This document shows positions 34,999 to 42,086 of a stretch of DNA of 64,000 bases, piece by piece. This DNA is from Betaproteobacteria bacterium UBA1934 (lineage in GTDB: Bacteria > Pseudomonadota > Gammaproteobacteria > Burkholderiales > Rhodocyclaceae). Location: NCBI GenBank assembly GCA_002337055.1, contig DDFG01000005.1, positions 1,217,654-1,281,653 of the forward strand. The letters run 5' to 3'. Position numbers and translations under genes: made by a program. Under the pieces are notes generated by a model. It saw nothing but the letters and a program-made list of their open reading frames with translations, was not told the origin of the DNA and ran no database searches. Numbering within the stretch: position 1 is the stretch's first letter; every line of letters starts with the position of its first letter.

Positions 34999-35994
34999 GT
35001 GACCCCCACAGAAGCGGAGTACAGGCAAGCCGTCGAGTTGCTGCTCGGCGGCGAGCTGGTCGCCTTGCCGACAGAAACGGTGTATGGCCTCGGCGCCGAT
35101 GCCGCGAGCCCTGGTGCCGTCGCCAAGATTTTTGCAGCCAAGGGGCGACCCGCCGATCACCCGCTGATCGTGCATCTTCCCGCCGCCAATTGGGTCGAGC
35201 GCTGGGCGATGGCTATTCCCGATACCGCGTGGGAGTTGATGGAAGCCTTCTGGCCCGGGCCGCTGACCCTGATCCTGAAAAAACAGCCCTGGGTACCGGA
35301 TGCCGTAACCGGCGGCCAGGACACCGTCGGCCTGCGCGTGCCGGGGCACCCCGTGGCGCTCGAACTCTTGCGCCGCTTTGCCGCCGCCCGTACGCAGGGT
35401 GGTATCGCCGCGCCCTCGGCCAACCGGTTCGGCCGCATCAGCCCGACCTCTGCCCAGCATGTGCGTGAGGATCTAGACGAGCGTGTGCGTCTGGTGCTGG
35501 ATGGCGGCCCCTGCCAGGTCGGCATCGAATCGACCATCGTCGATCTCTCGCGTGGCGAGCCGGTGATATTGAGGCCAGGCCATATCGCGCCGTCGCACAT
35601 TGCCGCGGTGTTGGGCGAAGCGCCGGGCAGCGGCGGAGAAATCGGCGCGACGCCGCGTGTCTCCGGTTCGCTGGCCGCGCACTATGCACCTGTCACGCCC
35701 ATGCGCGTGGTGGCCTCCGACCGCCTGCTCAACCTGTTGCTTGCCATGCGCCACAGTGGCCGCCGTACTGCCGCACTCTGCCACAGCCAGCCCCCGCAGG
35801 CCGGCATGCCGCATGTGTGGAAGATGCTGCCAGCCGAGCCGGTTGGCTATGCGCATGATTTCTATTCGGCGCTGCGCGAGCTCGATCGCGCGGGCGTCGA
35901 AAACATTCTGGTCGAAGCGCTGCCGGAGTCGCCCGAGTGGGCCGCTATCGCCGACCGCTTGCGCCGGGCTGTGGCCGGTGCCGGCAAAGAATAG
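34999..35994 (+). CDS. L-threonylcarbamoyladenylate synthase (Sua5 type)
   Basis: The 331-residue enzyme makes threonylcarbamoyl-AMP, precursor of t6A37 in tRNAs that read ANN codons. The YrdC-like catalytic domain (about residues 8-195) has ALPTETVYGLGADA, IFAAKGRPADHPLIVH and SANRFGRISPTSA. The C-terminal Sua5 domain (about 225-325) is also present, so this is the long Sua5 form. The start is GTG at 34999 or TTG at 34996, with no decisive ribosome site. It lies 9 bp after purE. No terminator is visible before the tRNA gene. Confidence 0.92.
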   Translation: MTPTEAEYRQAVELLLGGELVALPTETVYGLGADAASPGAVAKIFAAKGRPADHPLIVHLPAANWVERWAMAIPDTAWELMEAFWPGPLTLILKKQPWVPDAVTGGQDTVGLRVPGHPVALELLRRFAAARTQGGIAAPSANRFGRISPTSAQHVREDLDERVRLVLDGGPCQVGIESTIVDLSRGEPVILRPGHIAPSHIAAVLGEAPGSGGEIGATPRVSGSLAAHYAPVTPMRVVASDRLLNLLLAMRHSGRRTAALCHSQPPQAGMPHVWKMLPAEPVGYAHDFYSALRELDRAGVENILVEALPESPEWAAIADRLRRAVAGAGKE

Positions 35995-36065
35995 TTGGCG
36001 AGCGCCTGATCAGGCTGGCCCCTTGCCCGAGTACGTGGAGTACGAACGGTCGTGTGTAAGCCAAA

Positions 36066-36096
36066 CTGTATTCAAAGAACCGAGTCGGTGTATAAT
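36066..36096 (+). promoter_or_regulatory. Sigma-70 promoter of tRNA-Ala
   Basis: A consensus TATAAT at 36091-36096 lies 12 bp before the tRNA. The -35 is weak (CTGTAT, 19-bp spacer). A GC-rich stretch (GCGCCC) follows the -10, as in stringently controlled tRNA promoters. Confidence 0.65.
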
Positions 36097-36108
36097 CCGC
36101 GCCCTAAA

Positions 36109-36184
36109 GGGCCGATAGCTCAGCTGGGAGAGCGCTGCGTTCGCAATGCAGAGGTCGAGGGTTCGATCCCCTTTCGGTCCACCA
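36109..36184 (+). tRNA. tRNA-Ala (anticodon CGC)
   Basis: The 76-nt gene folds into a full cloverleaf: acceptor GGGCCGA/TCGGTCC with the alanine identity pair G3-U70, anticodon loop TTCGCAA (anticodon CGC), T-loop TTCGATC and an encoded CCA. Its 3' end is the left attachment site of an integrated element. Confidence 0.96.
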
Positions 36185-36260
36185 GATACCCCCACAAAGA
36201 AGTCCGAAGAAGGCCAAGAAACCAAGTAAATACAAGGTTCTTGGCCTTTTTTTCGTCCAG
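36162..36260 (+). repeat. Left end repeat (attL): tRNA 3' tail plus terminator hairpin
   Basis: The block runs from the tRNA T-loop through CCACCAG, AAGTCC-N4-AAGGCC and a hairpin with loop ACCAAGTAAATACAAGGT to CGTCCAG. A collinear imperfect copy lies at 39085-39190; the distance from CCACCAG to AAGTCC is 14 nt in both. The two flank the element as an imperfect direct repeat of about 100 bp. Confidence 0.75.
36211..36253 (+). terminator. tRNA-Ala terminator hairpin (left copy)
   Basis: AAGGCCAAGAAACC pairs with GGTTCTTGGCCTT around the loop AAGTAAATACAA, with one bulged A, and is followed by a T run. It lies 26 bp after the tRNA. A second hairpin with the same loop but a different, compensating stem lies at 39130. 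Confidence 0.75.
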
Positions 36261-36286
36261 AGCTATCCAGTAAGTTGTATTGAAAT

Positions 36287-36346
36287 CCGGGGGTATATGG
36301 GGGTATAACTAGGGGTATGTGCTGACATCCTCATGGGAGATACCCC
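36287..36346. repeat. GGGGGTAT arm-type repeats upstream of the integrase remnant
   Basis: GGGGGTATATGGGGGTATAACTAGGGGTAT has three direct copies, and two inverted copies (ATACCCCC) lie at 36186-36193 and 36340-36347. Two more direct copies lie at the other end of the element near 39011-39031. This layout is typical of integrase arm-binding sites. Confidence 0.6.
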
Positions 36347-36349
36347 CAA

Positions 36350-36716
36350 ATGGCTCTCACAGATACCGCCGTACGCAATGCCAAGCCTGCCGAAAAGGCC
36401 CAAAAACTGGCCGATGAGAAAGGGCTGTTCCTGCTCATCAACCCAAACGGCACCAAGTATTGGCGACAAAAGTACCGCTTCGACGGCAAAGAAAAGCTGC
36501 TGGCGCATGGGGTATATCCTGATGTCAGCCTGAAAGATGCACGCGAAAAGCGCGATGCCGCCCGCAAGCTGCTGGCGAATGGCGTTGCCCGATGCTTTGG
36601 GTACGGCCTATAACCGCACCAAGTTTTTGAAAGAGCGCCGCGCTATGATGCAGGAATGGGCGGATTATCTGGACAAGCTCAAAGCGGGGGCGGAAGTGAT
36701 ACCGCTTCGGGTCTAG
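36350..36716 (+). pseudogene. P4-type tyrosine integrase with internal deletion
   Basis: The N-terminal DUF4102 arm-binding domain is intact (MALTDTAVRNAKPAEKAQK...GTKYWRQKYRF...DAREKRDAARKLLANGV, about 80 residues). It then jumps, out of frame, to the last ~40 residues of the same family: DALGTAYNRTKFLKERRAMMQEWADYL...VIPLRV, read from 36591. The whole catalytic core with the R-H-R-Y residues, about 270 residues in complete relatives, is missing. So one deletion plus frameshift has inactivated it. Its position next to the tRNA 3' end is normal for such integrases. Confidence 0.88.
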
Positions 36717-36814
36717 ACCATCGCCTGACGGTTTCATGGTGGAGCAGGACTACCTGATGCAGGCATGGTTAGCGATCATGAGATGTTTTGGTAAATCGAA
36801 AGGAGTTTGATGCG

Positions 36815-37420
36815 GTGCTGATCTATCCAAATCAATTTTCTCGGCACGAAAAAAATCCAACTGTCGCAGCAAACACAATCAGAGAGGCTCTTAACGAACA
36901 TGCGTCAACTCTTGGAGGTGAGCGCGGGTCGAAGTTGCGCGAAGTTGTCGATGCCATATTTGATGACTGCCCTTATCAAGATATGGGGCAGTCCTTGCTG
37001 AACCAAATCATGGGTTATGAAGAAGCGGGCATGATGATTTTTGACCTATTGATGCCCGTTGATCGCTTTCACGCGATTAGTGCGGGATATGCTCACGATG
37101 CTATTTTGGCTGCGAAGCACGGGTATTCAGACCCTTGGCCATTAGTTGCTCATTCGATGTACTGGCTAAGCATGGCGGCGACCGAAGATTCTTATGATGA
37201 GTTGGTAAGAAACATCAGAGCATCAGATGCGCGAAGAAGGGCAAATCTATTGCATGACAAACCCGGCGGCAGTCGAGAAAAACAAAAGAAGATTAGGGAA
37301 ATCTGGGCTTCTGGCAAATACATCAGTCGAGATATTTGTGCCGAACAAGAATGCGCTGCACTTGATATGTCCTTTTCCGCTGCTAGAAAAGCACTACGTG
37401 GGGTGCCTGCACCAACCTAG
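36815..37420 (+). CDS. Hypothetical protein of the tRNA-Ala element
   Basis: I chose the GTG at 36815 because AAGGAG lies 9 nt upstream; it gives 201 residues, while a longer TTG start at 36788 lacks such a site. I recognise no family. The N-terminal part is mixed alpha/beta (VLIYPNQFSRHEKNP), a central region is helical and acidic (GYEEAGMMIFDLLMP), and the C-terminus is basic with a possible small DNA-binding helix pair (EIWASGKYISRDICAEQECAALDMSFSAARKAL). Codon use is more AT-rich than in the chromosome around it. In place it is accessory cargo of the element. Confidence 0.7.
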   Translation: MLIYPNQFSRHEKNPTVAANTIREALNEHASTLGGERGSKLREVVDAIFDDCPYQDMGQSLLNQIMGYEEAGMMIFDLLMPVDRFHAISAGYAHDAILAAKHGYSDPWPLVAHSMYWLSMAATEDSYDELVRNIRASDARRRANLLHDKPGGSREKQKKIREIWASGKYISRDICAEQECAALDMSFSAARKALRGVPAPT

Positions 37421-37569
37421 CCGTTGCTAGTAAAGGCTAGCCGCTGCAAGCATAGGCAATTCTGGCGGCAAATCGCACTAGGCAAGATGCAACCGTCCTT
37501 GATTAGACGGTAAGCGCCTGCGCCGGACAACGCAAAACAAAGGCGCTCCGTCGCAACGATGGAGGCGCT
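37421..37569. other. Gap between cargo gene and alpA-like gene
   Basis: No gene is seen. It contains CTAGTAAAGGCTAG and GGCGCTCCGTCGCAACGATGGAGGCGCT, short inverted sequences that could be operators for the AlpA-like regulator, which starts right after. Confidence 0.35.
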
Positions 37570-37764
37570 ATGCCAAATACACATCTTCCCGAAACCGGCT
37601 TCGTCCGGCTCCCTCAAATCCTTCGCGTGATCCCCGTCAGCCGCTCAACTTGGTGGCAATGGGTCAAGACCGGCAAGGCACCCAAGCCGGTCAAGCTGGC
37701 AGCACGCACAACAGCATGGCGGGCAAGTGACATTGCCGCCTTCATCCAAGTGTTTGCACAGTGA
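37570..37764 (+). CDS. AlpA-family excisionase/regulator-like protein
   Basis: The 64-residue protein is a MerR-like winged helix of the AlpA type: GFVRLPQILRVIPVSRSTWWQWVKTGKAPKPVKLAARTTAWRASDI. AlpA proteins activate integrase genes or act as directionality factors in P4-like elements. A GGAGG site precedes the ATG. It is the first of four short overlapping or adjacent genes, so these are probably one transcript. Confidence 0.88.
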   Translation: MPNTHLPETGFVRLPQILRVIPVSRSTWWQWVKTGKAPKPVKLAARTTAWRASDIAAFIQVFAQ

Positions 37765-37775
37765 TGGGGGCGACC

Positions 37776-38102
37776 ATGAAAAACGTCAGCACAAAAGAAA
37801 TCGCCCCGCTGGCTGCAACCGGCGAGGCGAAGGTGAATCTGCTACAAAACATCCGAAACAAGTATAAGGGCGATTCCAGTGCGGCACAACGCACGCGGCT
37901 ATTGGAAGCATTGCGCTTTCTATCCCTATCTACTTTAGACATCCGGCGGTATCTCGATATTCTTCATCCGGCAGGCAGAGTGCAGGAATTGCGCGAAGAA
38001 GGCCACAAGATCGAGACTTCGCGGCGACGTGAATTCAGCGAGGCCGGTTTGCCGCACAACGTGGCACGCTACGTTTTGCAGGCGGGGCAATGCCATGAAT
38101 GA
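37776..38102 (+). CDS. Small helix-turn-helix protein
   Basis: About 108 residues start at MKNVSTKEIAP; GTG or ATG codons at 37761 and 37764 are alternatives that overlap the alpA-like stop. The core RTRLLEALRFLSLSTLDIRRYLDILHPAGRVQELREEGHKIET fits the short winged helix-turn-helix domains found in phages and islands, where the family keeps the LDI..PA.RVQELR pattern. It probably binds DNA in control or replication of the element. Its end overlaps the next small gene by 8 bp. Confidence 0.75.
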   Translation: MKNVSTKEIAPLAATGEAKVNLLQNIRNKYKGDSSAAQRTRLLEALRFLSLSTLDIRRYLDILHPAGRVQELREEGHKIETSRRREFSEAGLPHNVARYVLQAGQCHE

Positions 38103-38265
38103 GGGCGTATTTGTCCAGCGATGTCTATTAGACCTAGAGCGCCTTTCTGAGCGATTTTCTAGCCTTGGGATAGGTGAGGATATGGCTTCGATGTCGCTCA
38201 GCGAACTGTGGGGCTTGTACGCATTCCTGCGTCGCCTTGCGGGTGCTTCCGATGAGTCGCCATAG
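38095..38265 (+). CDS. Small hypothetical protein of the element
   Basis: The 56-residue protein, MNEGVFVQRCLLDLERLSERFSSL..., is predicted helical with no recognised domain. It is translationally coupled: it overlaps the helix-turn-helix gene by 8 bp and the next gene by 14 bp. That overlap chain is the main support that it is real. Confidence 0.6.
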   Translation: MNEGVFVQRCLLDLERLSERFSSLGIGEDMASMSLSELWGLYAFLRRLAGASDESP

Positions 38266-38722
38266 CAAGCGATGGAAAGAGGCGCGGGATAAACGAGACG
38301 GAGGCGCATTCGTGACTTTGCCGCTCGCCGTCTTGCAATCACGCGCCTATCTGGAAGCAGGTGCCCATGCGCGAATGTTGTTGATTGATCTGGCGTTGCA
38401 GTATCGCGGCGACAACAACGGCGATTTGTGCGCGGCGTGGAAGCTGATGCAGGCGCGAGGCTGGCGATCCGAGCAGACTTTGCAGAATGCCAAACGGGAG
38501 CTGATCGAACTCGGCTTGATCGTGGAAACCCGAAAAGGCGCAAGGCCGAACAAGGCAAGCTTGTACGCGGTCACGTGGTGCGCGTTGGATCATTGCGACG
38601 GCAAGCTCGATATTTCGCCAAAGGCTTTCCCGCGAGGCCAATACCGCTTGCGTGATCCGGCACCGATATTGCCCGTAAAAAACGGAGTCCTTACTACGCC
38701 TGTCGTAGTAGTGCCTCCGTGA
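38252..38722 (+). CDS. Winged-helix, replication-protein-like gene of the element
   Basis: The 156-residue protein starts MSRHSKRWKEARDKR. After a basic N-terminus it has TLPLAVLQSRAYLEAGAHARMLLIDLALQYRGDNNGDLC and RSEQTLQNAKRELIELGLIVETRKGARPNKASLYAVTW, the winged-helix layout seen in small replication initiators and island helix-turn-helix proteins. Its 3' end and the 100 bp behind it contain four hairpin repeats that could be iterons. So an initiator function is plausible but not shown. A terminator lies 28 bp after the stop. Confidence 0.7.
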   Translation: MSRHSKRWKEARDKRDGGAFVTLPLAVLQSRAYLEAGAHARMLLIDLALQYRGDNNGDLCAAWKLMQARGWRSEQTLQNAKRELIELGLIVETRKGARPNKASLYAVTWCALDHCDGKLDISPKAFPRGQYRLRDPAPILPVKNGVLTTPVVVVPP

Positions 38723-38817
38723 TAGCTACGATTCCCGTAGTAGAGAGAGCGCCGCTTACTGCGATTTCCGTAGCTATGCGGCGTTTTTTTTGCCTCTCAC
38801 TACTGCGATTTCCGTAG
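38693..38817. repeat. Four short hairpin repeats (iteron-like)
   Basis: Units with arms ACTACG/CGTAGT begin near 38693 (ACTACGCCTGTCGTAGT), 38725 (GCTACGATTCCCGTAGTA), 38757 and 38801 (both TACTGCGATTTCCGTAG, 17 bp identical). Start-to-start steps are 32, 32 and 44 bp, about 3, 3 and 4 helical turns, so the units face the same side of DNA. The first is inside the 3' end of the replication-like gene. Confidence 0.7.
38750..38791 (+). terminator. Terminator behind the element operon
   Basis: CGCCGC pairs with GCGGCG and is followed by eight T. The loop holds one of the hairpin repeats, giving a branched structure. Confidence 0.6.
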
Positions 38818-38822
38818 TGCTA

Positions 38823-39084
38823 TCTAGAAGTACCATCTAGTGCTGATGATCTGCGGGCATCTAAAAAAGGGTGAAAAAGGCAGAAGGGGCCAGGAAACCC
38901 CCAACAAGTCAGCTCCAAAATTTGTAGGTACGTCATTGGGTTGTGTGAATTTACGACGACACTTCACTTGCCAAGGGCGTGCCCGAAACGAGTGACAGCA
39001 ACGATGGCTTGGGGGTATTTTTGGGGGTATATCTGGATTACGTTTTTTCCAGTTATTTAATTCATGCGGCTTCCGAGGCGTTGT
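38823..39084. other. Non-coding right arm of the element
   Basis: No credible gene is seen. The stretch includes two GGGGGTAT-type arm repeats near 39011-39031 that mirror those by the integrase. Confidence 0.5.
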
Positions 39085-39190
39085 TCGATAGCCTTTCGGC
39101 CACCAGAACATAGTCCAGGCAAGTCCTGCAAAGGCCGGAAAACCAAGTAAATACAAGGTTTCCGGCCTTTTTCTTTCCGGCGTCGTCCAG
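39085..39190 (+). repeat. Right end repeat (attR): degenerate tRNA tail plus terminator hairpin
   Basis: TTCGATAGCCTTTCGGCCACCAG repeats the tRNA-Ala 3' end with two substitutions and one lost base. AAGTCC-N4-AAGGCC and a hairpin with the same loop as the left copy (ACCAAGTAAATACAAGGT) follow at the same distances. The stem is AAAGGCCGGAAAACC/GGTTTCCGGCCTTT, so both arms differ from the left copy in a paired way. Confidence 0.75.
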
Positions 39191-39207
39191 CCAAGTCCAG
39201 CCAAATC

Positions 39208-39268
39208 TACCGTCAATTGACGGTATTATTGACGGTATACCGACAACCTACCGGGGTGTATACCGTCA
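39208..39268. repeat. TGACGGTAT direct/inverted repeats outside the right end
   Basis: TACCGTCAATTGACGGTA is an 18-bp perfect palindrome at 39208-39225, TGACGGTAT recurs at 39230 and TACCGTCA at 39261. They lie between the element and pepD and look like arm sites of a different integrase. Confidence 0.55.
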
Positions 39269-39280
39269 TGTCGCGTGCCT

Positions 39281-40759
39281 TCACGCCCCCGCGTGTTCGG
39301 GAATCGCGGCGACCAACGCCTTCAGCAATTTCCAGCAATGGCCAACCGATTCGATCTCGACGCGCTCGCCGGGCGCGTGTGCACCGCGGATATCCGGCCC
39401 GAAGGAAATCGTGTCAAGCGCAGGGTACCGGGCACCGATGATGCCGCATTCCAGGCCGGCATGAATGACCTTGACGAGGGCCGGGCCGGTGTTGAATTCG
39501 CGCTGGTAGACCATCTGGCACAAGGCGAGCAGTCGGGAATCGGGATTGGGTTGCCAGCCGGGGTACTGGCCTTCCACCTCGACCGTTGCGCCAGCCAGCG
39601 TGAAGAGGCTGGCGATTTCCGCAGCCAGCGTCGAGGTACCGGTGTCGGTGAGCGAACGCACCATCAGGTTGGCATCGCAGCAGCCCTCGACGAGTTTGAG
39701 TATGCCCAGGTTGTTGGAGGTGTCGACCACGCTGGCGATTTTTTGGCTCATCCGCCAGACGCCGTGCGGGGCGGCGTTGAAGGCCGCGAGGAAGCGAGCC
39801 TGATCGGCGAGCGTCAGAACCGAGCCATGCGGCGCCGGTGCGGCGAGTACGCGAACGCGTGCAGGATTGTCGGCGCCGGCGAGTTCCTCGTGCAGCAGCG
39901 CTTGATAGTCGGCGGCCATTTGCTTGAGCGCTTCCATATGACCGGCTGCGATGGTGATGGCCGCAGTCGCTTCGCGGGCCAGCGCGTTGCGGGCGGTGCC
40001 ACCATCCAGGCCCGCGCAACGGAAATCGCCGCCGAATCGGGACTGGAGCCGATGCAGCAGGCGAACCAGCAGCTTGATGGCGTTGCCGCGCTCAAGGTGG
40101 ATATCCACACCGGAATGACCGCCGCGCAATCCGGCGATTTCCAATAACAAGCTGGCGTGGTCGGCGGGAACCGGTTCCGTGGCCAGATCGAGATGAACAT
40201 TGACATCGGCGCCGCCCGCGCAGCCGAGATAGAACTCGCCCCAATCTTCGGTATCGAGGTTGATCATCAGGCTGCCTTTCAGCCAGTCGGCGGCAAGCCC
40301 GTTGGCGCCCCCCATGCCGGCTTCCTCATCCACTGTCAGCAAGACTTCCAGCGGCGGATGAACGGCGTCTTCCGCTTCGAGCAGCGCCAGCGCCAGTGCG
40401 ACGCCAATGCCGTTATCGGCGCCGAGCGTCGTCTCGGGGGCGGTCAACCAGCCGTCTCGCAGTTCAGTGTGAATGGGGTCGTGCTCGAAATCGTGGGTAG
40501 TTCCAGCGTTCTTCTGGCAAACCATGTCGAGGTGCGCCTGGATCACCACGATCGGGCAATTTTCCCGGCCGGGTGTGGCTGGTTTGCGGATCAGCAGATT
40601 GCCGGCGAGATCTACCTCGGCGATCCAGCCGGACTGCTCGGCCCACTGGCGCAGATGATCACGAATCCGTGCTTCGCGCTTGGAAGCACGGGGTGTGTTC
40701 AACAGAGTTTGAAAGTGCCGCCAGACCAGGGCGGGCTCGAGATGGGCAAGCGAAGACAT
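39281..40759 (-). CDS. pepD: Aminoacyl-histidine dipeptidase (M20 family)
   Basis: The 492-residue cytosolic zinc peptidase splits Xaa-His and related dipeptides. Motifs are VVIQAHLDMVCQKN (first metal His and Asp), LGADNGIGVALALALLE, LTVDEEAGMGGANGL (catalytic and metal Glu) and a C-terminal ARYPALDTISFGPDIRGAHAPGERVE with the last metal His. The length matches E. coli PepD (485). It ends next to the integrated element, and its own 3' end appears intact. Confidence 0.95.
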   Translation of the reverse strand: MSSLAHLEPALVWRHFQTLLNTPRASKREARIRDHLRQWAEQSGWIAEVDLAGNLLIRKPATPGRENCPIVVIQAHLDMVCQKNAGTTHDFEHDPIHTELRDGWLTAPETTLGADNGIGVALALALLEAEDAVHPPLEVLLTVDEEAGMGGANGLAADWLKGSLMINLDTEDWGEFYLGCAGGADVNVHLDLATEPVPADHASLLLEIAGLRGGHSGVDIHLERGNAIKLLVRLLHRLQSRFGGDFRCAGLDGGTARNALAREATAAITIAAGHMEALKQMAADYQALLHEELAGADNPARVRVLAAPAPHGSVLTLADQARFLAAFNAAPHGVWRMSQKIASVVDTSNNLGILKLVEGCCDANLMVRSLTDTGTSTLAAEIASLFTLAGATVEVEGQYPGWQPNPDSRLLALCQMVYQREFNTGPALVKVIHAGLECGIIGARYPALDTISFGPDIRGAHAPGERVEIESVGHCWKLLKALVAAIPEHAGA

Positions 40760-40813
40760 GGCAGACCGGGAATTTCCAGAAAACGCCCGCGCAACAATGC
40801 GCGAGGGGGTGGG

Positions 40814-41413
40814 TCACCGCTCGGGAACGCCCCGTTCGATACCGCCCAGCCGGATTGTCTTGCGCTGCATCAATTTGTGCAAGGCAAGGTGGGCGGGATA
40901 GCGCAGGCAGAATTGCAGATAGCTGGCGCAACTGCCGATCCACTGTGCCGGTTTGCGGTGGCGGACAGCCTGCGAAAGATTCAGGCGCAGCAGTAGCCGA
41001 CGCACCCGCCAGAAAAACTGCGGTGGCAATCGATCCGACCGGCTGTGCCGATAGGTCTGATAAAGGTGAAGAATCCCGGCAGCCGGGTAGATGCGGGGGT
41101 GACCAAAACTGGCCGGATAATCCGCAAGCAGGAATAGATTGCCGGGGCGAGCATCCACCTGAGCGCGGGTCAGGTCGATAACGACGTTGTCATCCATCAG
41201 AACGGCCCAGTGTTCGCAGTATTGGCGGTCGTTACGGATCGACCAATGCACCAATGAGGGTGTCAGGCCCCATTCTTCGGCGATCAGGCCGAGCTCGAGC
41301 GAACTCGCGAAACACTGGCCTTCAGCCTCTTCGCGGGAGAGCGACGGAAGGCGTCCGATGTGCGCCAGAAACTGACGAACAGCCGGCGCTGAGTGGTGAA
41401 GATGAAAAACCAT
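40814..41413 (-). CDS. Hypothetical protein with a possible Cys-His-Asp papain-like triad
   Basis: The 199-residue protein matches no family that I can name. It has GQCFASSLELGLIAEEWGL, later CEHWAVLMDDNVVIDLTRAQVD. The order Cys, then His on a strand, then Asp resembles transglutaminase/NlpC-like cysteine folds, but this is inference from pattern alone. The C-terminal ~60 residues are very basic and aromatic (QFFWRVRRLLLRLNLSQAVRHRKPAQW). There is no signal peptide. It lies 54 bp upstream of pepD on the same strand and may share its transcript. Confidence 0.7.
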   Translation of the reverse strand: MVFHLHHSAPAVRQFLAHIGRLPSLSREEAEGQCFASSLELGLIAEEWGLTPSLVHWSIRNDRQYCEHWAVLMDDNVVIDLTRAQVDARPGNLFLLADYPASFGHPRIYPAAGILHLYQTYRHSRSDRLPPQFFWRVRRLLLRLNLSQAVRHRKPAQWIGSCASYLQFCLRYPAHLALHKLMQRKTIRLGGIERGVPER

Positions 41414-41733
41414 GAGCTCGATTCTGAGGAAGGCAGGCGCCGTTCGAGAATTCGATCAGCTTCTGCAACAAACCTGACGGGATTCTGACAGATTTGGCTG
41501 GATCAAGCTAGGTGGCATGCGCTGATTGACGGATGGCGGCAGGGTAAAGCCGCCACGATGTCTGGTTAATGGACGTTTTTTTGACCGAGCGGTGCAGAAA
41601 TGCATCTCAAGGGCATGACGTTTGTTGATGAAGTCACAAATGAGTTGGTCGCTATGGCGCCAGAACGGGCAGGCGGTCGGCAGCAGCGCGTACACATTCT
41701 GGATTGCTCGCAAAGCCACGTGGCTTATCCAAG
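41414..41733. other. Non-coding or decayed DNA upstream of the IS3 remnant
   Basis: No gene could be supported on either strand; open frames here lack recognisable protein pattern. It is probably eroded mobile or deleted sequence, continuous with the transposase fragment that follows. Confidence 0.4.
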
Positions 41734-41960
41734 GCGATCCCAACCGACAACGGTAATGAGTTCTGTAACCAGTTCATGCCGACCTGAGCATGTGGCCGAA
41801 GTATTCAGCCGCTTTTCGAGCCTGACAAGCCGAATCAACACGGCTATCTCAAATCGTTTCATGGCCGATTCCGCGACGAGTGCGCCCTGCACAAGTCGTC
41901 AAAGAAGCCTGACGACGTGATTACAACGAGGAGCAACCCAAGAATCCTCTGGCAAAGCAA
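41734..41960 (+). pseudogene. IS3-family transposase OrfB fragment
   Basis: The fragment shows the DDE-type core: AIPTDNGNEFCNQFM, then an in-frame TGA (41785-41787), then EPDKPNQHGYLKSFHGRFRDECALHK, and after a frameshift YNEEQPKNPLAKQ. These match the TDNG.EF, N.ESF.GRFRDEC and YNE.RPH segments of IS3 OrfB. The N-terminal part and the inverted repeats are missing. It marks a past insertion in a decaying region. Confidence 0.85.
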
Positions 41961-42086
41961 CGCGTTGTGTGGAGGCGGTGCTTCGAGAAGCGATATTTTC
42001 ATGGTGCAGATCGAACGAGTTCAAACAAGTTCGAAGTGCTTTGGTCATTTAAAAGAGGAGGTTTGCAGATCTTGCAGCCTGGCTAA

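Larger units (their letters stand above)
36186..39106. mobile_element. Small degenerate integrative element in tRNA-Ala(CGC)
   Basis: About 2.9 kb lies between two copies of the tRNA-Ala 3' end. Contents in order are: a deleted P4-type integrase, a hypothetical gene, an AlpA-like regulator, two small DNA-binding or unknown proteins, a replication-like winged-helix protein, an array of four short hairpins and a terminator. GGGGGTAT motifs that resemble integrase arm sites cluster at both ends. Base composition is more AT-rich than the neighbours. With the integrase broken, the element is probably no longer self-mobile. Confidence 0.8.

Noticed and set aside
38824..39216. A 130-codon minus-strand frame across the right end of the element
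   Set aside because: It runs through arm repeats, the tRNA tail copy and a hairpin and has no ribosome site or family.
41456..41743. A 95-codon minus-strand frame beside the IS3 remnant
   Set aside because: No recognisable pattern, and it overlaps the transposase fragment on the other strand.
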